A program made the position numbers and the translations under genes. A stretch of DNA of 53,712 bases, taken from NCBI GenBank assembly GCA_016213695.1, contig JACQZV010000123.1:1-53712 (forward strand). The letters are read 5' to 3'. Source of the stretch: Acidobacteriota bacterium. Lineage in GTDB: Bacteria; Acidobacteriota; Vicinamibacteria; Vicinamibacterales; UBA2999. The notes beneath the pieces were generated by a model, which saw only the letters and a program-made list of their open reading frames with translations, made no database searches and was not told the DNA's origin. Of the stretch, positions 24,700 to 31,939 are shown piece after piece (position 1 is the first letter of the stretch; each line of letters opens with the position of its first letter).

Positions 24700-25311
24700 A
24701 TGGTTACGGCCATCGTTCTAGCCGCCGGCGAGTCGAAGCGGATGGGGCGTCCCAAGGCCCTTTTGCCCGATCGTGAGGGCCGGCCGTTTGTCGCCAGGCT
24801 CGTGCGGGCATTTGCGGCGGCTGGGGTGGACGACGTCATCCTCGTGACCGGCACTCAGCACGCCGCCATTGCCGCCGCGGTGGCCGCCGACGCCCCGCTG
24901 GTTTCCCCCACCATCCTGATCAACCCGGACCCGGCGCGCGGACAGTTGTCGTCGCTCTGGATTGGACTCGAGGCGGCCGCCCGGCCCGGTCTGGAGGCGG
25001 TGCTGGTGACGCCGGTCGACATCCCGATGGTGCGGCCGTCGACCATTCAGCAGGTCGTCGAGGTCTGGAGGACCACACGCGCGCCGATTGTCCGGCCGGC
25101 GGTCGGGGCGCGTCACGGCCATCCCGTGCTGTTCGACCGTGCCGTGTTCGATGAACTGCGGCGTGCGCCGCTTGCTGATGGCGCGCGCGCCGTCGTGCAC
25201 GCGCACGCCGACTCGCTTGTGAACGTGCCGGTAGACGACGAGGGGTGTCTCGTGGATGTGGACACGCCCGCGGACTACGACGCGCTGATCAGGCGCTCGT
25301 CAGGCGCCTGA
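24700..25311 (+). CDS. MocA/MobA-like nucleotidyltransferase
   Basis: NTP transferase of the molybdenum cofactor cytidylyl/guanylyltransferase family. The nucleotide-binding motif LAAGESKRMGRPKALLP is complete, and the metal-binding aspartate region reads VTPVDIPMVRPS. The sequence GARHGHPVLFDRAVFDEL is typical of MocA-type enzymes. 203 residues. It converges on the molybdoenzyme gene, with stop codons overlapping by 12 bases. Genomic context with FdhD and a molybdoenzyme supports cofactor maturation; CTP versus GTP use cannot be told. Confidence 0.85.
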   Translation: MVTAIVLAAGESKRMGRPKALLPDREGRPFVARLVRAFAAAGVDDVILVTGTQHAAIAAAVAADAPLVSPTILINPDPARGQLSSLWIGLEAAARPGLEAVLVTPVDIPMVRPSTIQQVVEVWRTTRAPIVRPAVGARHGHPVLFDRAVFDELRRAPLADGARAVVHAHADSLVNVPVDDEGCLVDVDTPADYDALIRRSSGA

Positions 25312-27459
25312 CACGGCCTCGATGGTGACGAGCGCGTTGTAATCGGGCTCGAGCGACTCCGGATCGATCGCCGATCCAGACAGCAGGACGTTGCCTTCCG
25401 GCCAGTGCACTTCGACGTTGCCCGGCCTGATCTCGGACGCCTTGAGGCGGCCTTCGAAGGTTCCGGACGTGGAGCGCAGTCGAACGGGCTGGCCGTCATG
25501 CAGGCTGAGCCGCTCCAGGTCGTCCCGGCTGATGAACACGTCGTCGCGCCGTGCGCCGGTCAGCGGGTCGACGTCGCGCTGGACGATGGAATTGAACTGC
25601 TTGCCGCGGCGGGTGGACAAGGCGAAGCGGGCTTCTTCGCGCCGCGCGCGTCCCGCCTGAACCGGCGCGAAGTACGCCCTGCCGTCGGAGGTGGCGAAGC
25701 GCCCGTCCGCGTAGAGAACGGGGCCGCCCCACTGCACGTGGTCGCCTTTGGCTCGCAGCGTGTCGATGCCGGCATACAACGGGATGGCCCTGGCGATCTC
25801 CCGCCTGATCGCGTCAGCGTCGGCACACCGGATCAGGTGAGCGTCGGCGGGCCTGACGCGCGCCATCACCTCGCCGAACACCTCCCACTCCGGCCTCGCG
25901 GTGCCGACGCGACGGCCCGGTATTTCGGGCGAGAAGATGATCCGGCGCTCAGTCGAGGTTTCCGTCACGCCGCCCGGCGACTCGTACCGCGTCGTCGCCG
26001 GCAGGATGAGCACGTCGCCGTCGCCTTCGACCAGCATCGAGGAAGACAGGACGATATCCTGGTGGACCCGCAACCGCGGCCGCCGCAGAGCGCGGTGGGT
26101 CCGTGCGGCGTCGGGAAGCGTCTCGAGGAAATTGCCGCCGACAATCCAGAACGCGTCGATCTCGCCGTCTGCCGCGTGCTCGATCATCTCCGGCGCCGCC
26201 CAGCCCTTCTGCGGCGGGACGGGAAACCCCCACACGCGCGCCCAACGGTCTGCCGATGCGGCATCGACACCCGGCGCGCAGCCGACCTCTGCGCCGCCCT
26301 GCACGCCCGAATGACCGCGGATGGGCACGAGGCCCCGGTGCGGACGGCCGGGCAGTCCGCGCGCCAGGCCGACGTTGACGAGCGCTCTGATCGTCTCCAC
26401 TCCGTGCGCATGCTGGGTGAGCCCCATCGACCAGACGAGCACGGCGTTGGGCCGCTCGACGACCAGCGCGGCGAATGCCTGCATCGAGTCGCGCGTGGCG
26501 CCGCTCTCGCGCTCGAGGGCGTCCCACGATGAGGCCAGCGCGCGGGCGCGCGCGTCCTCGAAGCCCGACGTACGGTCCCGCACGTACGCCTCGTCGATGC
26601 CGCCGGCTTCGACGAGCGCGCGCAGCACGCCGACGAGAAAAGCCAGGTCGCCGCCGGTGTGCACGTCGAACCAGTGGTCGGCGAACCCGGTGCCGAACAC
26701 CGCACTCTTCGCGATGGAAGGCACCCAGTAGCGCGCGAGACCCGGTTCCCGCAGCGGGTTGACCACGGCCACCTGCGCGCCGTTCTTCTTCGCGTGGTAC
26801 AGGTACTTCATGGTCACGGGCTGGTTGTTCGCCACGTTGGACCCGAACAGCACGATGAGGTCGGCGTGGAGCCAGTCGGCGTAGCTGCAGGTGGAGGCGC
26901 CGTAACCCAGCATGGACTTCATGGCGACGGTCGATGCCGCGTGACACAGGCGCGCGGAGTTGTCCACATGGCTGGTGCCGTAAAAACGCGCGGCCTTCTG
27001 AGCCGCGTAGTACACCTCGTTCGAGATGCCCCGGGACGTCAGGTAGAAGGCCGTCCGCGATGGCTCGATGCGGCGAAGCTGGGCCGCGATCATGTCGAGC
27101 GCTTCGTCCCAGCCGATCACGCGGAAGCCGCGGTCGCCCGGGCGACGCAGCATGGGATGCGGAAGGCGCCCGAGCGCGCGCAGTTCCTGTGACGATCGGG
27201 CCTCGAGCGGCGCGACGTCGGCCAGCACGGCCGGGTCGAGTGGGGGAGCCGTATTCAGCCGCAGCAGTTCGAGCCGCACCATGCAGAGGTGGGTGCCGGG
27301 GATGGTCCAGTCCGCCAGGCCAGACGTGCCGAGGGCGCATCCGTCGCAGACGCCGTTGCTCAGAATGCGCCACGCAAACGGCAGCGAATCGCGGTTGTCC
27401 CACGCGATCCGGAGCATCTCGCGGTAGTGGTGCGGCTTCTGCTGTCCGATGCCGAACAT
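25300..27459 (-). CDS. FdhF/YdeP-family molybdopterin oxidoreductase
   Basis: Formate-dehydrogenase-like molybdoenzyme of the YdeP group, 719 residues. The N-terminus has CDGCALGTSG (C38, C41) instead of the four-cysteine 4Fe-4S motif of FdhF. The probable molybdenum-ligand region is NSARLCHAAST, with Cys and no selenocysteine codon. Other MopB segments include FGSNVANNQPVTMKYL, VWSMGLTQHAHG and the C-terminal dinucleotide-binding domain with DVFISRDDLERLSL. It is cytoplasmic (no Tat signal). Translationally close to fdhD, 4 bases upstream. The E. coli homologue is linked to acid resistance; the reaction here is unknown. Confidence 0.9.
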   Translation of the reverse strand: MFGIGQQKPHHYREMLRIAWDNRDSLPFAWRILSNGVCDGCALGTSGLADWTIPGTHLCMVRLELLRLNTAPPLDPAVLADVAPLEARSSQELRALGRLPHPMLRRPGDRGFRVIGWDEALDMIAAQLRRIEPSRTAFYLTSRGISNEVYYAAQKAARFYGTSHVDNSARLCHAASTVAMKSMLGYGASTCSYADWLHADLIVLFGSNVANNQPVTMKYLYHAKKNGAQVAVVNPLREPGLARYWVPSIAKSAVFGTGFADHWFDVHTGGDLAFLVGVLRALVEAGGIDEAYVRDRTSGFEDARARALASSWDALERESGATRDSMQAFAALVVERPNAVLVWSMGLTQHAHGVETIRALVNVGLARGLPGRPHRGLVPIRGHSGVQGGAEVGCAPGVDAASADRWARVWGFPVPPQKGWAAPEMIEHAADGEIDAFWIVGGNFLETLPDAARTHRALRRPRLRVHQDIVLSSSMLVEGDGDVLILPATTRYESPGGVTETSTERRIIFSPEIPGRRVGTARPEWEVFGEVMARVRPADAHLIRCADADAIRREIARAIPLYAGIDTLRAKGDHVQWGGPVLYADGRFATSDGRAYFAPVQAGRARREEARFALSTRRGKQFNSIVQRDVDPLTGARRDDVFISRDDLERLSLHDGQPVRLRSTSGTFEGRLKASEIRPGNVEVHWPEGNVLLSGSAIDPESLEPDYNALVTIEAVSGA

Positions 27460-27463
27460 CGCG

Positions 27464-28279
27464 TCACCTCACCCGGGCTGGATGCGTATACACGTTGAAG
27501 CCGCCATCCCGGACGAAGCCGACGAGCGTCACGCCGACGTGGGCGGCCAAGTCGATCGCGAGCGTCGTGGGGGCGGACACGGCGGCGACGACGGGAATAC
27601 CGGCCAGCGCCGCCTTCTGCACGATCTCGAACGACGTGCGGCCGCTGACGCAGAGGAGCCGGTCCGAGAGCGGGAGCGCGCGGCCGAGCAGCCGGCGCCC
27701 GATGACCTTGTCGACCGCATTGTGGCGTCCGATGTCTTCGGCGGCGTCTTCGAGCCCGCCGTCGGCCGTGAACAGCCCGGCCGCGTGAAGGCCGCCCGTA
27801 CGGTCGAACACGCCCTGCGCCTCGCGCAGCCGGGACGGCAGGGCCCCGAGCGTCGCGGCGGCGACGCCGATGCGTGAGTCAATCGCCGGGGTGTCGGCGC
27901 GAACCGCTTCGATCGTCAATCGTCCACACATCCCGCAGGAGGCGTTGGTCATCACCTGCCGGCGATGGCTCAGCAGCTCGTCGAGCGCTGCTTCCCGGCC
28001 GCCCGCGAGCGTGACATCCAGGATGTTGTCGGGATGCTCAGCCGACGGGTGAGGGCACCGCTCGATCGCGGCAAGGTCGTCCGCTCCTGTCAGCACCCGC
28101 TCGGAGAAGAGGAACCCGGCGGCGAGTTCGCGGTCGGCGCCCGGCGTGCGCATGACGACGGCGAACGCGCGTCCGTGCAGGCGGATCTCGAGCGGCTCCT
28201 CCGTCGCCGCGAGGTCGCGGTCGGTCGTGCGGACGCCGTCGCGCAGGCGGACGACGCTCACGTCGCGAAACTCGTCCAT
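27464..28279 (-). CDS. fdhD: FdhD, sulfurtransferase for formate dehydrogenase maturation
   Basis: Transfers sulfur to the molybdenum cofactor of formate dehydrogenases. Conserved elements are LAAGFLFSERVL, the sulfur-carrying CxxC in NASCGMCGRLT, and DIGRHNAVDKVIG. The track start is GTG 28304. I prefer ATG 28279, which begins before VVRLRDG and lies 10 bases from a TAACAT -10-like hexamer. Operon with the downstream YdeP-like enzyme, its probable client. Confidence 0.94.
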   Translation of the reverse strand: MDEFRDVSVVRLRDGVRTTDRDLAATEEPLEIRLHGRAFAVVMRTPGADRELAAGFLFSERVLTGADDLAAIERCPHPSAEHPDNILDVTLAGGREAALDELLSHRRQVMTNASCGMCGRLTIEAVRADTPAIDSRIGVAAATLGALPSRLREAQGVFDRTGGLHAAGLFTADGGLEDAAEDIGRHNAVDKVIGRRLLGRALPLSDRLLCVSGRTSFEIVQKAALAGIPVVAAVSAPTTLAIDLAAHVGVTLVGFVRDGGFNVYTHPARVR

Positions 28280-28326
28280 CGAACGCGCTATGTTACTCTC
28301 AGCCACGATCTTCGCTGGAGGCTCGC

Positions 28327-29865
28327 ATGAAGGGACGTACTGTTGTCGTTGCCGCGGTTGCCGTCACGATGCTATGGGCGGCTCGCCCGACCATCTCGCA
28401 GGTGGCCGATCCGATTCCCGCGCCGATCCCGAAGCGCGGACTTCGCGTCGAGATTCGCGATGTGGCGCGGCTGCCCGACACCCGCAACCTGCGTCCGGGG
28501 AGCGAAGACACGGCGCCCGGCGCCTGGGCGCGTGTCAGCTTCGTGCGGGATCTGCCGGACGGCCGCCGGTTCGCCAACGACTCGCGCGGCCGCCTCTATC
28601 TGCTCGCCGGGGACGGCCGGCCCGCGCTGTACCTGGATCTGGCCGCCGAATTTCCGCTCGGGTTCTACCGCAGCCTCGAAAGCGGATTCATCGCGTTCAC
28701 GTTCCATCCCGATTTCGCGCGCAACGGCCTCATCTACACCGTGCATGGTGAGAAAGTGCAGGGGAACCCCGGGGTGCCGCACTTCATCCCGCCCGGGTTC
28801 ACCCGGTCGGAGATCACGTACCAGACCGTCATTACCGAGTGGCATGCCACGGCGCCGGCGGCGAATGCGTTCAAGGGCACGCACCGCGAGATGCTCCGCG
28901 TCGCGCACGTCGTGGACAACTACTTCCATCCGATCGGCGCGCTCGAATTCAACCCGACCTCGCGGCCGGGGTCGCCCGATTACGGGCTGCTCTACATCGG
29001 CAGCACCGACTTTGGCTTCAGCAACGGCGGCGGCCCGCGTGCCAGCAACCCCGCCCAGACGCAGCGGCTCGACAGCATTGTGGGCGCGATCCTGCGGATC
29101 GATCCGCGCAGTCCCAGTGCGTCGGGCGGCGTGAAAGGGATCGGCGATTACACCATTCCGCCGGTTAACAAGTTTGCCGCCGACGGCGATCCGAAGACAC
29201 TCGGAGAAATCTACGCGTACGGGTTTCGCAACCCGCACCGGTTGTCATGGGATCTCGCCGACGGCACGCTGTTCGCCTCCGACATCGGCATGAGCCAGGT
29301 CGAGGAAATCAACATCGTCCGCGAAGGCGGCAACTACGGCTGGATGAAGCGCGAGGGCATCTTCGAGAACGGCGTCCAGCGGCCGGGCGGCGTGCTGGGC
29401 CAGGTGTTCCCGCTGCCGGCCAACATTCTCGACGGCTCGGTGAAGGACGGATTCACCTACCCGGTCGCGATGTACGACCACGGCGAAGGCGTCTCGATCA
29501 CCGGGGGGTTCGTGTACGGCGGGCGCATTCCGGCGCTGCGCGGCAAGTTCGTCTTTGGCGACATCAATCGCGGCCGCGTGTTCGCCGCCGACGTCGCGGC
29601 GCTCAAGAAGGCCGACGACGGAATTCCGGCCACGGTGGCGCCGATCGAGGAAATCGAGCTGCTGGTGCGTCAGCCCGGCGGCCCGGCAGCGGCAATGACG
29701 TTCAAGGCGCTGGTCGAGAAGACGATGGGCGGGCAGCTCGCGCGCGCCGACCTGCACATCCATCGTGCGGCGGATGGCGAACTGTTGCTGTCATCGAGGC
29801 AGGACGGGTGGATTCGAACGCTGGCGGCCGCGGAGGCGACCACGCGGACATCCGCTGAGCGGTAG
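28327..29865 (+). CDS. PQQ-dependent sugar dehydrogenase family protein, exported
   Basis: Periplasmic six-bladed beta-propeller of the soluble glucose/sorbosone dehydrogenase family. A signal peptide is visible (MKGRTVVVAAVAVTMLWAARPTISQ). The propeller shows the diagnostic segments FHPDFARNGLIYTVH, AYGFRNPHRLSWD, DIGMSQVEEINIVREGGNYGW and YDHGEGVSITGGFVYGG. 512 residues. ATG supported by CTGGAGG 7 bases upstream; a TATGTT -10-like element lies at 28289-28294. Substrate unknown, and PQQ use is inferred from the family. Confidence 0.87.
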   Translation: MKGRTVVVAAVAVTMLWAARPTISQVADPIPAPIPKRGLRVEIRDVARLPDTRNLRPGSEDTAPGAWARVSFVRDLPDGRRFANDSRGRLYLLAGDGRPALYLDLAAEFPLGFYRSLESGFIAFTFHPDFARNGLIYTVHGEKVQGNPGVPHFIPPGFTRSEITYQTVITEWHATAPAANAFKGTHREMLRVAHVVDNYFHPIGALEFNPTSRPGSPDYGLLYIGSTDFGFSNGGGPRASNPAQTQRLDSIVGAILRIDPRSPSASGGVKGIGDYTIPPVNKFAADGDPKTLGEIYAYGFRNPHRLSWDLADGTLFASDIGMSQVEEINIVREGGNYGWMKREGIFENGVQRPGGVLGQVFPLPANILDGSVKDGFTYPVAMYDHGEGVSITGGFVYGGRIPALRGKFVFGDINRGRVFAADVAALKKADDGIPATVAPIEEIELLVRQPGGPAAAMTFKALVEKTMGGQLARADLHIHRAADGELLLSSRQDGWIRTLAAAEATTRTSAER

Positions 29866-29881
29866 GGACGGACGAAAGAGC

Positions 29882-29957
29882 TGGTGGACCTGACCGGGAT
29901 CGAACCGGTGACCTCCTGAATGCCATTCAGGCGCGCTCCCAACTGCGCTACAGGCCC
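29882..29957 (-). tRNA. tRNA-Ala (anticodon GGC)
   Basis: 76 bases with the CCA end encoded. Acceptor stem GGGCCTG pairs with CAGGTCC and includes the G3-U70 wobble that identifies alanine tRNA. The anticodon stem CCTGA/TCAGG holds the loop ATGGCAT, giving GGC. The T arm ACCGG-TTCGATC-CCGGT is standard. It lies between two protein genes in opposite orientation to the sugar dehydrogenase. Confidence 0.97.
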
Positions 29958-30067
29958 ACATCTTGCGGGACGCCGAACATTCAATGCTAACACGGGCGCA
30001 CGGGCCTGCCCGCCAATGCTCGCCGCCCGCAAGCGGGCGCAATGACCTGGGCTGTCACGCGTGAAGG

Positions 30068-30355
30068 CTAAATTTTGCTCGCGGCCGTCTCTACGGCAGG
30101 GGCGAGCGGCCGCCGGTGCGCGAGCGAGAGCCACTCGGTGAGCTGGCGGGCGGCGGCGTCTGGCGTCGGCCCGTAGAACGGCATCATCGCGGTCGGGACG
30201 CCGGGGGCGCGCAACAGCTGCGCCCGCCACCGGTTGCCGACGGGCACGACCTCGATGAGGTACGCGCGCCCGCCGATGGTTTCTTCGAAGCGATGAACGG
30301 TCACGATACGCTGGTTGTGTAAGGGAAGCGGCTGTTGATCATAGTGAACGTGCAC
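30068..30355 (-). CDS. Small conserved-looking hypothetical protein
   Basis: Up to 95 residues. The core YLIEVVPVGNRWRAQLL, VPTAMMPFYGPTPDAAARQLTEWL looks like a compact alpha/beta domain, and codon usage fits its neighbours. No family recognised. Starts are uncertain: GTG 30355 in the track, or GTG 30304 just before the folded part. It faces the DnaA-box-like cluster. Confidence 0.6.
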   Translation of the reverse strand: MHVHYDQQPLPLHNQRIVTVHRFEETIGGRAYLIEVVPVGNRWRAQLLRAPGVPTAMMPFYGPTPDAAARQLTEWLSLAHRRPLAPAVETAASKI

Positions 30356-30414
30356 GCGCGATCAAGCGAAGCGCCACGCGAAGGCCGCGTCCACAGCCAT
30401 CGCCACGTTCAATT

Positions 30415-30504
30415 CCGGACGCGTCCGGCGAAAAAAAAATTTGCGCGCGCAGGTTCTCCACAAGTTTTGCACGCATCGTCCACAAGTTTTCCACAACCTG
30501 CGCG
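30415..30504 (+). other. Phased DnaA-box-like cluster with palindrome and A-tract
   Basis: In order: perfect palindrome CCGGACGCGTCCGG (30415-30428); A9T3 tract (30431-30442); then an array flanked by a perfect 10-base inverted repeat (CGCGCAGGTT 30446-30455, AACCTGCGCG 30495-30504). Within it are four 9-mers at exactly 11-base steps: TTCTCCACA (30454), TTTTGCACG (30465), TCGTCCACA (30476), TTTTCCACA (30487). The last matches the DnaA-box consensus TTWTNCACA exactly; the others have one or two mismatches. It could be an origin or another DnaA-binding locus, or an operator. Confidence 0.55.
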
Positions 30505-30538
30505 GATGAGCGTCGATGCGAGGGGTACGGCGCGAAGG

Positions 30539-30544
30539 TACAAT
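30539..30544 (+). promoter_or_regulatory. Candidate -10 element of exported protein-addB-addA operon
   Basis: TACAAT lies 21 bases before the GTG at 30566, which would give a leader of about 14 bases without a clear Shine-Dalgarno. No strong -35 is seen. Confidence 0.35.
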
Positions 30545-30565
30545 GGGTGGCCCCGTTTCAATACT

Positions 30566-31939
30566 GTGATCCGCACGACCATTGTTCTGGCGCTCTCGTG
30601 GCTCACCGTGCCCGCCCTGGCTGGGGCGGCTCCCGACGCCATGCTGTTCCGCCTGTACCTCACCGACGGCACCGCCGTCGTGAGCTATGGCGAATTTTCG
30701 CGCGTCGGCGACCGCGTGGTCTTCTCCATGGTGCTCGGCGGCGCCGCCGAGCCCCGCATTCATGCCGCCACGCTGCCGGCCAGCGTCATCGACTGGACGC
30801 GGACCGACCGCGACGCCGCCTCGACCCGCTATCAGTGGTACGCGCACACACGCGGTGAGGACGACTTCGGGCGCGTCAGCGACGAGGTGGCAGCTGTCCT
30901 CAATGCCGTGGTCCGCGGGCAGAACCGCGCGCAGGCGCTCGACGCGGCCCAGCGGGCGCGCGCGACGCTCACCGAGTGGGCGCACGACCATTTCGGCTAC
31001 CGGCAGCAGGATGTGCGCGAGATCCTGGCGGTTCTCGACGAAGCCATTTCCGATCTGCGGGCGGCGACCGGCGTGGCCGCCTTCGAAGTGTCGCTCGTGG
31101 CACGGGCCTCCGACGTGGCGCTCGAGCCGATCGCCGGCATGCCCTCGGTGCTCGAGCAGATCAACCAGACTTTTCACGTGGCGGCGCTGACCGACGCGCC
31201 GGCCGAGCGCGTGGCGCTGCTCCAGGCGGCGCTCCGCCTGATCGCCGAGGAGCGATCGGTGCTCCCGCCTGTCGAGGCGGCCAACCTGCGCCGGTTCGCT
31301 GAATCGCGCATTCGTGAGGAGCAGGTCATCGACCGGCGCTACGCCGATCTGACACGGCGCCTGATGACGCAGGCCGCGCAGGGGGCGTCGCGGGCGCTGA
31401 GTGGCGACGTCCAGCGTGTGCTGGATCGCCTTCCCCGCGAAGACGCGCGGCTCGGCCGCCGGCGGCCGGACGTCGTGCAGGCCCTGCGCGTGTCGGTGCA
31501 GGCGCAGCTCGACGCCGCCCGGCGCCTGCGCCTGCTCCGCGATCAATGGGCCATCCGCCGGTCGCTCTACTCCCAATACCAGCGGTCGGTCGGCGTACAG
31601 CTGTTGCAGCTCGTGAAGTCGCAGCCCGCGCTCGAGGCCATCCGCCGGCTCGACGGCCCGCCGCCCGAAATGCTCCGGACCCTGCAGGCCCGCCTGCGCG
31701 GCGGCGCCGAGCGCCTCGAACGCGTCCAGGCTCCCCCCGACCTGCGGACGATGCACGAGCTGCTGCTCGGTGCGTGGCGGTTTGCAGAACAGTCCGTGAA
31801 CGGCCGGTACGACGCGGCCCGGACGGCGAATGTCGGCGCGGCATGGGAGGCCTCGTCATCGGCCGCCGGCGCGCTGCTGCTGCTCTCGCGGGCGCAGCAG
31901 GAGCTCAGGACGCTGCTCGAGCCGCCGAAACTGCAGTGA
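30566..31939 (+). CDS. Exported helical protein of unknown function
   Basis: 457 residues from GTG 30566, beginning with a signal peptide (VIRTTIVLALSWLTVPALAGAAPDA). Next comes a small beta region (FRLYLTDGTAVVSYGEFSRVGDRVVFSM), then a long alpha-helical body rich in Ala, Arg, Glu and Leu, probably coiled coil (for example AVLNAVVRGQNRAQALDAAQRARATL). The track start at 30335 runs back over the DnaA-box-like region and is unlikely. The stop overlaps addB by GTGA. Its tight coupling to DNA-repair genes is unexplained, since the product should be periplasmic. Confidence 0.75.
   Translation: MIRTTIVLALSWLTVPALAGAAPDAMLFRLYLTDGTAVVSYGEFSRVGDRVVFSMVLGGAAEPRIHAATLPASVIDWTRTDRDAASTRYQWYAHTRGEDDFGRVSDEVAAVLNAVVRGQNRAQALDAAQRARATLTEWAHDHFGYRQQDVREILAVLDEAISDLRAATGVAAFEVSLVARASDVALEPIAGMPSVLEQINQTFHVAALTDAPAERVALLQAALRLIAEERSVLPPVEAANLRRFAESRIREEQVIDRRYADLTRRLMTQAAQGASRALSGDVQRVLDRLPREDARLGRRRPDVVQALRVSVQAQLDAARRLRLLRDQWAIRRSLYSQYQRSVGVQLLQLVKSQPALEAIRRLDGPPPEMLRTLQARLRGGAERLERVQAPPDLRTMHELLLGAWRFAEQSVNGRYDAARTANVGAAWEASSSAAGALLLLSRAQQELRTLLEPPKLQ

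Larger units (their letters stand above)
30356..30565. other. Intergenic region with repeats and A-tract
   Basis: About 210 bases without a gene. It holds a 14-base palindrome, an A9 tract, a phased array of DnaA-box-like 9-mers (separate entry) and a candidate -10 (TACAAT, 30539-30544). Confidence 0.6.

Noticed and set aside
25300-27459. Selenocysteine in the YdeP-like enzyme
   Set aside because: The active-site region uses Cys (SARLCHAAS) and no in-frame TGA is needed.
30415-30504. Definite chromosomal origin (oriC)
   Set aside because: Only one of four 9-mers matches the DnaA-box consensus exactly, and no dnaA/dnaN/gyrB neighbours are in the window; kept as a hypothesis.
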